Origin: Phycisphaerae bacterium
Lineage (GTDB): Bacteria > Planctomycetota > Phycisphaerae > Sedimentisphaerales > Anaerohalosphaeraceae
Length of the DNA stretch: 41,643 nt
Direction: 5' to 3'
Assembly: GCA_016782835.1 (NCBI GenBank)
Contig: JADHXS010000006.1
Span: 1-41,643, forward strand
Of this stretch, positions 25,861 through 33,046 are shown one piece after another. The notes beneath the pieces were generated by a model. That model made no database searches. It saw nothing but the letters and a program-made list of their open reading frames with translations, and was not told where the DNA came from. Within the stretch, counting starts at the first letter, position 1. Each line of letters starts with the position of its first letter. Both the position numbers and the translations under genes were made by a program.

Positions 25861-26694
25861 ATGAAAAACGGATTCAGGAAAATCATTTCAATGATCGTTA
25901 TCGGTTTGCTGGTACTGATAGTTGTCGCGGCCCTGCTGATCAATATTTTCGGCGATGTCGCTTTAAAGACCGGCGTTGAAACCGGTGCCAGTAAAGCAAT
26001 GAAGGTTGACGTAACGCTGAATGATATTTCGTTGGCAATTTTAGCTGGCAAACTCAATATGAACAGCCTTGTCGTTGAAAACCCGGAAGGCTATCAGAAC
26101 CCGACATTTCTTGAGTTGGGACACGGTTTTGTAGATTTGAAGATAACGAGCTTATTGAGCGATACGATTGAAATTGAAAAAATTCAACTGGACAATGTCA
26201 GTGTAACGATTGAGCAAAAAGGGCTAAGCAATAATCTTAAGGAAATTCTCAATAACCTGCCGAAAGCCGAACCCACTGAGGAAAAGCCTGCCGAAGAAAA
26301 AACCGGCAAAAACCTGCTGATTAAACAACTGGACATCGAGAGCGTTAAAGTAACGGTTAAACTGCTTCCTGTTCCCGGGCGTGCGGATAACCTGACACTG
26401 GACCTTGCTCCGATTCATATGGAAAATATCGGCTCAGGAGAAAAAATCAATACGCCCCAACTTGTTTCGAAAATCCTTCTGGCGATTGCCGGTGCAATCG
26501 CGGAGAAGGGAAAAGGTGTTCTGCCATTGGATATGATCAATTCAATTGGTGATCAGCTTAGTGAGCAGGGACAACAACTTCTTGAGGCCGGTAAAGACGT
26601 GGGCACCGGAATTATCGAAAGCGGCAAGGACATTGGGAAAGAAGCCACTGATGCCTTAAAGGGATTGAATCCGTTCCAAAGGAAAGAGGAATAA
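25861..26694 (+). CDS. AsmA-like membrane-anchored protein
   Basis: A 277-residue protein with an N-terminal membrane anchor (about 8-33). It then has an AsmA/DUF748-like beta-rich region: ISLAILAGKLNMNSLVVENPEGY, the FLELGHGFVDLKITSLL motif and IEIEKIQLDNVSVTIEQKG. A Glu/Pro/Lys linker (about 138-155) leads to a second beta segment and an amphipathic helical tail (GKDVGTGIIESGKDIGKE). AsmA-like proteins act in lipid transport across the periplasm. This short form may be an accessory. A strong ribosome site AGGAGAG precedes the ATG. Confidence 0.8.
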   Translation: MKNGFRKIISMIVIGLLVLIVVAALLINIFGDVALKTGVETGASKAMKVDVTLNDISLAILAGKLNMNSLVVENPEGYQNPTFLELGHGFVDLKITSLLSDTIEIEKIQLDNVSVTIEQKGLSNNLKEILNNLPKAEPTEEKPAEEKTGKNLLIKQLDIESVKVTVKLLPVPGRADNLTLDLAPIHMENIGSGEKINTPQLVSKILLAIAGAIAEKGKGVLPLDMINSIGDQLSEQGQQLLEAGKDVGTGIIESGKDIGKEATDALKGLNPFQRKEE

Positions 26695-26700
26695 AAGACC

Positions 26701-26760
26701 GTGTCATTCCGAACGAAGCGAGGAATCTGTTAAAAACAGTTCACGAAGCGGTTCCTTCTT
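26701..26760. repeat. Dispersed repeat copy (GTCATTCCGA...GAGGAATCTG type)
   Basis: GTCATTCCGAACGAAGCGAG then GAATCTG matches the family seen at 7537-7590 and 31317-31375. AGGAA and TTCCT flank a smaller CTGTT/AACAG hairpin and are followed by CTTTTT, so on the plus strand it could act as a weak terminator after the AsmA-like gene. Confidence 0.6.
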
Positions 26761-26782
26761 TTTGAGGATTTTGCCGAATACC

Positions 26783-27781
26783 ATGCCATGTGAGAAACCG
26801 TCTAAAACCGGTGTTATTCTGCATTCAGGAGCCATCGGGGATTGCCTGTTGACACTGCCGCTGGCGGCGTTCATCAAAAAAATCTATGCGCTTCATCGAC
26901 TTGATTTCATCGGTCCGAGCGAATATATCAACTTTTATCCGGGGCGTACTTGTATCGATACGGTGATTTCAATGGACGGGCTTGATTTGCATCGACTCTT
27001 TGAAGAGCCCCGTTCTTTTGAATTATCCGACAATGACCGATTGGCAAGCACGTTTAGCCGATATGAGCAGGTTGTCAGCTTTCTGGGATTTGACCACCCT
27101 GCTTTCGAAAAGAACCTGTTGTTTACGGTTCACAGCACCCATTCGGCTGAGGTCACCTTAATTCCTGCCAAGCCCGGCTCCAACAAGGCAATCCATGTTT
27201 CGGATTATTACCTGGATTTTTTCAATCAAGAACAGCAACTTGAAGCCGCATTCGAGCCGGAGCTGACAACAGTATCTCCTTTGCCGGATGATTATCTGGC
27301 GGGCAGTCATCTTTTGGAACAGATTCATGTGGATTCGGAGCAGCCGGTTGTTGTGATTGCGCCGGGAAGCGGGTCCCGCAAAAAATGCTGGTATTGGGAG
27401 AATTTTTTTCAGACGGCCTCCGATTTGAAATCCAATGGCGTCCAGCCGGTATTCCTGTTGGGGCCTGCCGAGCAGGAACGTTTTGAGGATGCGGCACTTC
27501 AGACAATCCGCCAATTTCCGGTTCTGGAGAATCTGTCTCTGACACAGGTTTTGCAGGTTTTGACGCAGGCGGATGTATTCCTGGGAAATGACAGCGGCAT
27601 CGGGCATCTGGCGGCGGGTATGGGTAAAAAAGCAGTTATTCTGTTTGGTCCGACTAATCTGGTTCAATATGCCCCGCGCGGTAAAAATGTGGTCATTCAG
27701 CATCTACCACAAGAAAATTTTAACCATTTTGTGTCTAAATCGCAGGCCGGGATTGTCAAAACACTGCTCGCAATGCTCTAA
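26783..27781 (+). CDS. Glycosyltransferase family 9 (heptosyltransferase-like)
   Basis: A 332-residue GT-B enzyme of family 9, which transfers heptose or another sugar to lipopolysaccharide core. The N-terminal motif VILHSGAIGDCLLTLPL and the nucleotide-sugar-binding block VIAPGSGSRKKCW are present, with FLGNDSGIGHLAAGMGKK and LFGPTN near the C-terminus. There is no membrane segment, as expected for a peripheral inner-membrane enzyme. An in-frame TTG at 26762 exists, but ATG at 26783 fits the family start better; GAGGA lies rather far upstream. The lpxD-lpxI pair downstream supports a role in LPS. Confidence 0.9.
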   Translation: MPCEKPSKTGVILHSGAIGDCLLTLPLAAFIKKIYALHRLDFIGPSEYINFYPGRTCIDTVISMDGLDLHRLFEEPRSFELSDNDRLASTFSRYEQVVSFLGFDHPAFEKNLLFTVHSTHSAEVTLIPAKPGSNKAIHVSDYYLDFFNQEQQLEAAFEPELTTVSPLPDDYLAGSHLLEQIHVDSEQPVVVIAPGSGSRKKCWYWENFFQTASDLKSNGVQPVFLLGPAEQERFEDAALQTIRQFPVLENLSLTQVLQVLTQADVFLGNDSGIGHLAAGMGKKAVILFGPTNLVQYAPRGKNVVIQHLPQENFNHFVSKSQAGIVKTLLAML

Positions 27782-27811
27782 AGGGCGTCCTGATTCTTAT
27801 TCAATCAGTAT

Positions 27812-27839
27812 TTGACGTACAGGCAAGGCATGTTATAAT
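27812..27839 (+). promoter_or_regulatory. Strong candidate sigma70 promoter of lpxD-lpxI
   Basis: TTGACG and a perfect TATAAT are 16 bases apart. The start is near 27846, about 30 bases before lpxD, so lpxD begins a transcription unit separate from the glycosyltransferase. Confidence 0.75.
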
Positions 27840-27876
27840 TTGCACCAATAAGATAATAAGAACAGGATTCTATACT

Positions 27877-28908
27877 ATGCCAAAAAAGACAGTGAAAGAA
27901 ATCGCCGACCATGTTGGCGCCGAAATTATCGGGGATGCATCCGTTGTGATTGAATCGGCCGCGACGCTGGACAGTGCCGGTCCCGGCCAGATCACTTTTT
28001 TGAGCAACCCGAAGTACACCCCGCGTGTTAAAACGACTCAAGCGGCAGCCGTTCTCGTTGCCCGGCAGGTTCAGACGAACGCCTGCCAGATTGTTACCGA
28101 AGACCCCTACTACGCGTTTATGCAGGCGGTTGTGCTGCTCCATGGACATCGTCAGCATCCGCAAACGGGCCTCAGTCAACAGGCCAATATTGCGGCCTCG
28201 GCCAGGCTTGGCAAAAATTGTAATATTCATGCGTTTGCTGTTGTCAGTGAAAATGCGGTCATCGGCGATAATTGCCAAATCTACTCCGGCGTTTTTGTCG
28301 GCCCGAATGTGACTATCGGAGACGACTGTGTCTTGTATCCGAATGCGGTGATTTATGACGGATGCCAAGTCGGCAATCGGGTCATTGTTCAATCGAATGC
28401 GTCCGTCGGTCAGGACGGTTACGGTTTTGCCACGCATAAAGGCGAACATCACAAAATTCCTCAGATCGGCATTGTTATCTTAGAGGACGATGTGGAAATC
28501 GGTTCCGGCTGTGTCGTCGAACGCGGGACGCTGGACAATACCGTTATCGGCAAGGGCAGCAAGATTGGTGATATGGTCGCCATCGGCCACGGCACGAAAA
28601 TCGGACCGCATTGTCTGCTGGTGCCGCAGGTCGGCGTGGCCGGTTCGGTCGAGATGGGGCATCACTGCGTGCTCGGCGGCCAGGCCGGGATTGTAGGGCA
28701 TCTTAAAATCGGGAATAGGGTCACTATCGGCGCACAAGCAGCGGTCATCAATAACGTGCCGGATGGCGCAACAATTTTGGGTGCCCCCGCCATTGACGCC
28801 AACAAAGCCAAACGTGCCTATGCTCTGATTGAAACGCTGCCCGAAATGCGGCAAAAATTACGCAAGCTGGAAAAAGAAATAAGCAAAAGCAGAACCGAAG
28901 GTTCGTAA
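27877..28908 (+). CDS. lpxD: UDP-3-O-acylglucosamine N-acyltransferase
   Basis: LpxD adds the second acyl chain in lipid A synthesis. The 343-residue protein has the N-terminal uridine-binding domain (ITFLSNPKYTP) and a left-handed beta-helix of hexapeptide repeats (about 105-290). The catalytic His238 in AIGHGTKIG aligns with His239 of the E. coli enzyme, and QDGYGFATHKGEHHKIPQIG is typical. A short coiled tail ends the protein. The last codons RTEGS-stop lie inside a hairpin of a dispersed repeat (28892-28973), so the native C-terminus may have been altered by it. Confidence 0.96.
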   Translation: MPKKTVKEIADHVGAEIIGDASVVIESAATLDSAGPGQITFLSNPKYTPRVKTTQAAAVLVARQVQTNACQIVTEDPYYAFMQAVVLLHGHRQHPQTGLSQQANIAASARLGKNCNIHAFAVVSENAVIGDNCQIYSGVFVGPNVTIGDDCVLYPNAVIYDGCQVGNRVIVQSNASVGQDGYGFATHKGEHHKIPQIGIVILEDDVEIGSGCVVERGTLDNTVIGKGSKIGDMVAIGHGTKIGPHCLLVPQVGVAGSVEMGHHCVLGGQAGIVGHLKIGNRVTIGAQAAVINNVPDGATILGAPAIDANKAKRAYALIETLPEMRQKLRKLEKEISKSRTEGS

Positions 28909-28973
28909 TATAATAGCCGGAGGTGAAACCTCCGGAAAGAATGCTTCTTCGCTTATGTTAGCCCCGAAGGGGC
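28892..28973 (+). repeat. Composite hairpin repeat, copy 1 (lpxD end to lpxI)
   Basis: Three perfect stems: GAACC-gaa-GGTTC (28892-28904), a 12-base A+T linker ending AATAG, CCGGAGGT-gaa-ACCTCCGG (28917-28935), then GCCCC-gaa-GGGGC (28961-28973). The first stem is within the lpxD reading frame and the third ends 14 bases before the preferred lpxI ATG. The order matches the copies at 29901 and 31581. Confidence 0.8.
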
Positions 28974-28987
28974 CACAATATGAACGT

Positions 28988-29824
28988 ATGACACAACCAA
29001 AAACACTGGGTTTGATTGCAGGACAGGGACGACTGCCCTTTCTGGTGGCCGACGGCGCTAGGCGTGCCGGATGTAAAGTTGTCTGCATCGGACTGGCTGA
29101 CAGTGCCGAGCCGTCATTGGCCGAGCATGTGGATGTGTTTTTTGACGGCGCCATCGCCCGCCCCGGCGGATGGATGCGGAAACTTCGCAAACACGGCGTC
29201 TGTGAGACGATTATGGTCGGCCGGGTTGCGAAAACGAAAATCTACACCCCGCGGCGAATCCTGAAATACCTGCCGGACTGGCGGGCGATGCGAATCTGGT
29301 ATTGGCGACTGCGAAAAAAAGACAAACGAAACGATACGGTTTTATGCGCGATTGCTGACGAATTTGCCCGCGGCGGCATTATCCTGGAGGATTCGACGAT
29401 GTATTGCAAAGAACACCTCGCCACCGAAGGCGTCATGACAAAATGCCAACCCCCTGCCTCCGTTTGGGAGGACATCAAGTTCGGCTGGGAGTTAGTGAAG
29501 AAAGTCGGCGAACTGGACATCGGGCAGGCCATCGCCGTCAAGGAACGCGAGATCATCGCCGTCGAGGCCATCGAAGGAACCGCCCGCATGATTCAGCGCG
29601 CCGGCGAGCTTTGCAAAAAAGGCGGCTGGACACTGCTCAAGTCCGCCAAGCCCGATCAGGACATGCGATTCGACGTGCCGTGCATCGGCACCGATACGAT
29701 TCAAAGCCTCAAAGATAACGGCGCTACCTGTGTCGTTGTGCAAAAGCAAAAAACCATCATCATCGACAAACCCGAAACCCTCGCCCTCGCCGACAAACTC
29801 AACATCGCCGTCGTAGGCTATTAA
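28988..29824 (+). CDS. lpxI: UDP-2,3-diacylglucosamine pyrophosphatase LpxI
   Basis: LpxI hydrolyses UDP-2,3-diacylglucosamine to lipid X and replaces LpxH in some diderms. The 278-residue product matches the DUF1009/LpxI family, with the N-terminus TLGLIAGQGRLPFLVADGAR, VGRVAKTKIY, NDTVLCAIADEF, and the C-terminal block GTARMIQRAGELCKKGGW and RFDVPCIGTDTI. Asp in RFDVP is expected to be catalytic. The ATG at 28988 fits the family start; an in-frame ATG at 28955 would place repeat hairpin sequence in the protein. No Shine-Dalgarno is visible before either, and two hairpins lie just upstream. Confidence 0.95.
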   Translation: MTQPKTLGLIAGQGRLPFLVADGARRAGCKVVCIGLADSAEPSLAEHVDVFFDGAIARPGGWMRKLRKHGVCETIMVGRVAKTKIYTPRRILKYLPDWRAMRIWYWRLRKKDKRNDTVLCAIADEFARGGIILEDSTMYCKEHLATEGVMTKCQPPASVWEDIKFGWELVKKVGELDIGQAIAVKEREIIAVEAIEGTARMIQRAGELCKKGGWTLLKSAKPDQDMRFDVPCIGTDTIQSLKDNGATCVVVQKQKTIIIDKPETLALADKLNIAVVGY

Positions 29825-29900
29825 CCGGGAACACAGGCGTCTCGCCCGCAACAAAAGCGTGGAGCGGCAACGACACGATATAAGAAAAGCAAAATTCCAT

Positions 29901-30056
29901 AAGCCCGTAGGGCTTCTAATAATAATAGCCGCGGGTGAAGGGAGCAAAGCGACCGGAACCCGTGGACGGGAGTACAGTCCACCTACCGACCCCATCGGGG
30001 TCGAATATCGGATTTTATTACCCGAGGGTGGCACGGTCAAGCTTTGCTTGGCCGTG
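29901..30056 (+). repeat. Composite hairpin repeat, copy 2 (lpxI - deacetylase gap)
   Basis: Four stems in series: AAGCCC-gta-GGGCTT then a 13-base linker ending AATAG, CCGCGGGT/ACCCGTGG (29929-29965) with an inner GG/CC, GACCCC-atc-GGGGTC (29988-30002), and CACGG/CCGTG with CAAGC/GCTTG (30032-30056). They fill the 241-base gap between lpxI and the convergent deacetylase gene. Confidence 0.8.
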
Positions 30057-30065
30057 AATGTGTCG

Positions 30066-31217
30066 TTACCCGATTCCATGAATTGAGAAAACCAAACTTT
30101 TGACTTGTTCGATCACCTGTTCGACGAGGGGAGCGACGTTTTCTTTTTGCTCTTTTGAGGGAATCAGGACGCGGTCGCGGAGGCCTGCGCCGTTAGTCCA
30201 TTCGGTACTTTCCAGCATCACCCCGCCCATGCCTGCGGTTGCGTCTGCGGCCATTTGTTCGCCGCACAGGGCCGTCCAGACCAATGCCCACGCCCGCACG
30301 GCATTGTCCACATTGTAGCCTCCCCCGCCGGTGGCCAGAATGGGTTTATCAAACGCCAGCAGGTTATTGATGACATCGACAAAGACGTTATTGGTCAGTG
30401 AAAGCCCCGCCAGCGGGTCGCCCGCCAGTGTATCGGCTCCGGCCTCCAGCATAATCACATCCGGCCCGTAGGCACGAATCAATGGAATCACCACGTCGCC
30501 AAATGCCTTGAAATAAATGTCATCATACGCCCCAATCGGCATCGGCAGGTTGATCGCATACCCTTTGCCTTCGCCGGTTCCGATCTCATCGACGAATCCG
30601 GTACCCGGAAACAGCGTCCGGCCATCCTGATGCATCGAAATCGTCATGACATCGTTGCGCCCATAAAACGCCGCCTGCACACCATCGCAGTGATGCACAT
30701 CAATATCGACAAAACACACCCGTTTGCCCGCATCGACGAGTTTCATGCAGCCCAGCACCACATCGTTGACATAACAAAACCCCCCCGCACGGTCGGGAAA
30801 GGCATGGTGGTATCCGCCGGAAGGATTAAACGCGATGCGGGCCTTGCCTTCGGCAATCAGCGCCGCGCCCGTCATGGTCGCCCCCGCCGCCAGGGCCGCG
30901 TATTCATACATCCCATGAAAAACCGGACAGTCGCCTGTGCCGAGGTTCATCATCAGCATCTCATATTCATATTCGCCCTCGCCGGCCCGCTGCAGCGCCC
31001 GCAGGTATTCCGACGTGTGAAATTGCCGTAATTGGTCAAACGTTGCCGGCTGCGGCGGGACCTCGGTTTTATCCCCGCCGGTCAATAAGCCCATCGAATG
31101 CAGCATCTGCCGGACCTTGCCCGCACGGGAGGTCTTGAACGGACACGCCTCCGGATACGGATACTGCTCCAGTTCCCGGCTGTGAATAAAAACTTTTTGT
31201 TGGGTCGTTTCGCTCAT
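30066..31217 (-). CDS. Histone-deacetylase-family amidohydrolase (AcuC/HDAC-like)
   Basis: A 383-residue Zn-dependent deacetylase of the arginase/deacetylase fold. The tandem His137-His138 (GGYHHAFPDRAGGFCY), the zinc ligands Asp173 and His175 (FVDIDVHHCDG) and Asp262 (LEAGADTLAGD), and the GGGGYN loop with its Tyr are all present, so it should be active. Substrates in bacteria include acetylated lysines (as AcuC on acetyl-CoA synthetase) and acetylpolyamines; which applies here is unknown. The start at ATG 31217 is supported by family alignment (SETTQQKVFIHSRELEQY). No Shine-Dalgarno precedes it, and its promoter predicts a leaderless transcript. Confidence 0.92.
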   Translation of the reverse strand: MSETTQQKVFIHSRELEQYPYPEACPFKTSRAGKVRQMLHSMGLLTGGDKTEVPPQPATFDQLRQFHTSEYLRALQRAGEGEYEYEMLMMNLGTGDCPVFHGMYEYAALAAGATMTGAALIAEGKARIAFNPSGGYHHAFPDRAGGFCYVNDVVLGCMKLVDAGKRVCFVDIDVHHCDGVQAAFYGRNDVMTISMHQDGRTLFPGTGFVDEIGTGEGKGYAINLPMPIGAYDDIYFKAFGDVVIPLIRAYGPDVIMLEAGADTLAGDPLAGLSLTNNVFVDVINNLLAFDKPILATGGGGYNVDNAVRAWALVWTALCGEQMAADATAGMGGVMLESTEWTNGAGLRDRVLIPSKEQKENVAPLVEQVIEQVKSLVFSIHGIG

Positions 31218-31223
31218 GACCGA

Positions 31224-31252
31224 ATTATACCCGTAGCTCTCTCCCTTTTCAA
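31224..31252 (-). promoter_or_regulatory. Promoter for leaderless deacetylase transcript
   Basis: On the minus strand TTGAAA and a perfect TATAAT are 17 bases apart. Only six bases separate the -10 from the ATG, so transcription should begin at or within a base or two of the start codon. The -35 lies inside a palindromic repeat (CTCCCCCTTGAAAAGGGAG). Confidence 0.65.
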
Positions 31253-31375
31253 GGGGGAGTGTCACGAAGTGACGAGGGGGTTATTTATCCACAGATTCCA
31301 CGGTTTTTTAAAGAATTGTCATTCCGACTGGAGCAATGCGAAGTCAGAGCGTAGCATTGCGCAACGGAGGAATCT
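31234..31375. repeat. Cluster of dispersed palindromic repeats upstream of the deacetylase gene
   Basis: The first unit, about 31234-31283, contains CTCCCTTTTCAAGGGGGAG and GTCACGAAGTGAC. The second, about 31317-31375, is a GTCATTCCGACTGG...GGAGGAATCTATTTTT copy with an inner GCAATGCGAAG/CGTAGCATTGC palindrome. The remaining 31376-31528 is low-complexity sequence with ACTGTTCACTCCTCACTGAT and no gene. Confidence 0.65.
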
Positions 31376-31580
31376 ATTTTTCAGTAATTTCTTTTAAGAA
31401 CCAAAGGTTCGCTGGATTATTATCCGACATCCAAACACCCGCAAAACAAATCATCACTCAAAAGCCCCTTCTAAAATCAAAAGATCAAAAATCCCCAATT
31501 TTACTGTTCACTCCTCACTGATGACCGTTTACTGAATATATCCACCCTGTCCACTTCGTCCATCAAAATCGCTAATCCAA

Positions 31581-31640
31581 AAGCCTATCAGGCTTAAATA
31601 ACAATAGCCGCGGGTGAAGGTCGCAGACCGAAACCCGTGG
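31581..31640 (+). repeat. Composite hairpin repeat, copy 3
   Basis: AAGCCT-atc-AGGCTT (31581-31595), a 12-base linker AAATAACAATAG, then CCGCGGGT/ACCCGTGG (31608-31640). The layout and linker match copies 1 and 2. It lies in the read-through tail of the broken RHS/IS3 frame. Confidence 0.8.
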
Positions 31641-31720
31641 AAAACAATCCCCCAACAACCCACGACCCCAACAGCCTGCTTTGAGCACAGCCGAATGGAT
31701 TCCATATCGCACATATTCTC

Positions 31721-31843
31721 CCTGTCTTGAGGAAGGCGGAGCGTAGCGGAGCCTTGCTCAAGACACATCGCCGCGAATGCCGCTGGGGCCATATAATCCA
31801 GGCTGCTGTGCGGCCGATAGTGATTATAGTCCATCCGCCAACG
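31721..31843 (-). pseudogene. IS3-family transposase, C-terminal fragment
   Basis: About 41 codons read RWRMDYNHYRPHSSLDYM then APAAFAA and SATLRLPQ. This is the extreme C-terminus of an IS3-type orfB integrase, where the NxxRPH block follows the catalytic Glu. The catalytic DDE residues are absent, so it is dead. It is fused in frame to the RHS fragment upstream (junction near 31845), leaving a chimeric open frame that reads on to 31529 through repeat sequence. No inverted terminal repeat was identified. Confidence 0.8.
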
Positions 31844-31846
31844 ATC

Positions 31847-32206
31847 CGCATCGTAGACTCGAATACGGCGGTTCTGTGTGTCGTAATCGAATTCGGCAAC
31901 TAAGCTATCCTGATCGTCATGGATTTTACTAATTCGATTTTCATAATCATATGTGAATCGATACCCATCCTTATCGTCCGTTAAATTACCGGCATCATCG
32001 TAATCAAGATTGGCTGAATCGATAGAAGTGTATCGGTTGGTGGTGGTATCCACGGAATATGAGTCACTGGAGCCATCCCGCAGTGTCTGACTGCCGTCAC
32101 GATTGCCCAAGTCGTCCATCGCAAACGCTTCATAAACATTCGTCAGATGATTAACCAGGTAATCGGCTCTCGTTACCCGATCCAGATCATCATAATCAAG
32201 ATTAAA
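31847..32206 (-). pseudogene. RHS/YD-repeat protein fragment
   Basis: About 120 codons with typical YD repeats: LDYDDLDRVTRADY, YEAFAMDDLGNRDG, LDYDDAGNLTDDKDGYRFTYDYENRI, and FDYDTQNRRIRVYD. It has neither the N-terminal part nor the core-closing DPxG(L) motif of a complete RHS protein. It is cut at about 32206 by the recombinase remnant and at about 31846 by the IS3 remnant. RHS proteins are large secreted or surface repeat proteins, often carrying toxins; this piece cannot function. Confidence 0.85.
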
Positions 32207-32440
32207 TTTGGTTATCGAAAATGGCGTAAAATCTGTAAAAAAGCGGGCTTGGCTGAGTTGAGATTCCATGATCTTCGAAAAACATTCTGTTCGTTGCTGG
32301 CACAGAACGGTGTTTCAACTGCGGTCACCCAGCGATTGTTAGAACACTCATCTCCAAATCTGACGAACAAAATTTACACAAATATTGACCCTGTGCTGAG
32401 GCAATCAGTTGAGAAATTGCCGATTAGTAAGTGGTTATGA
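32207..32440 (+). pseudogene. Tyrosine recombinase (phage integrase family), C-terminal fragment
   Basis: About 77 codons match the catalytic C-terminus of an integrase: KWRKICKKAGL, the HxxR box FHDLRKTFCSLLAQNG, LLEHSS in place of LLGHSS, and the nucleophile region NKIYTNID. The N-terminal half with the first catalytic Arg is missing. The codons in front of it are antisense RHS sequence. It is the relic of an integrated element and marks the left edge of the metal-efflux region. Confidence 0.85.
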
Positions 32441-32484
32441 CCTTTGTTATCCAACGTGAAACAATAAGATTTGCACGAAAACTA

Positions 32485-32513
32485 TTGATATTTATTCATA
32501 AATGTGGTAATAA
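32485..32513 (+). promoter_or_regulatory. Possible promoter with a very short leader
   Basis: TTGATA and TAATAA are 17 bases apart, with a predicted start near 32520 and the ATG at 32523. No Shine-Dalgarno is visible. The area is A+T-rich, so chance matching is a real risk. Confidence 0.35.
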
Positions 32514-32522
32514 TCAAGAACT

Positions 32523-32939
32523 ATGTTCAAGCAAAAAGTGACAATATGGCTTGTGGGGCTAATATGTTTTAGTTCCGCAGGTGGCTTTTCTAAAGTCATA
32601 TGCTGTGGTTCTGATGGGCATATTGCGTTGGAACCGGTTTTTCATAAACATTGCGAGTGCCCCAAGCCCGATGAAACCAGTAGTCAATGTCGACTTTCCG
32701 GGCCTATTATTGAGTCTATGCCTGGTCACGGGCATTGTACCGATACAGTAGCAATTTCAGGTGTTATTATTTCCGTACGGAAAAATATTAAGTCCTCAAC
32801 AGATAAACTTATTGCTACAAAGATTACTTCGAAAACAACGTCACTTTATTGCCCCACTCTTTTAAGCCATTTTTTGGCTCGAGGGTCTAAATTATCATCA
32901 TTCCATGAACCTTTGCGGACCGTCATTCTTCTGACGTGA
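32523..32939 (+). CDS. His/Cys-rich exported protein at the head of the metal-efflux cluster
   Basis: A 138-residue protein with a signal sequence (about 5-24). Its early mature part is dense in possible metal ligands: VICCGSDGHIALEP, then HKHCECPKPDE, and later PGHGHCTDT. I recall similar small proteins near RND metal pumps but cannot name a family. Position and composition suggest a periplasmic metal-binding or sensing role, which is inference. The C-terminal part (SKTTSLYCPTLLSHFLARGS) is Ser/Thr-rich. It is separated from the outer-membrane factor gene by 107 bases. Confidence 0.7.
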   Translation: MFKQKVTIWLVGLICFSSAGGFSKVICCGSDGHIALEPVFHKHCECPKPDETSSQCRLSGPIIESMPGHGHCTDTVAISGVIISVRKNIKSSTDKLIATKITSKTTSLYCPTLLSHFLARGSKLSSFHEPLRTVILLT

Positions 32940-33046
32940 TCTTCCATTACCCTATTCTTTCCTAATTTCCCAAATATTCTGCAATGGTGGTCTATCCATA
33001 TAGCGGAATCTTCTGTGCTAAGTGTCTATTTTAAGGAATGTCATTT

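Noticed and set aside
28892-30056. CRISPR-like array in the hairpin-rich gaps
   Set aside because: The units are palindromes of differing sequence without identical repeats or regular spacers, and no cas gene is nearby.
31529-31720. Tail of the RHS/IS3 chimeric frame as a protein domain
   Set aside because: This stretch translates the third composite hairpin element and other intergenic repeat sequence, so it is read-through only.
32147-32206. N-terminal extension of the tyrosine-recombinase frame
   Set aside because: These codons are the antisense of RHS YD-repeat sequence and do not resemble an integrase, so the open frame starts before the real homology.
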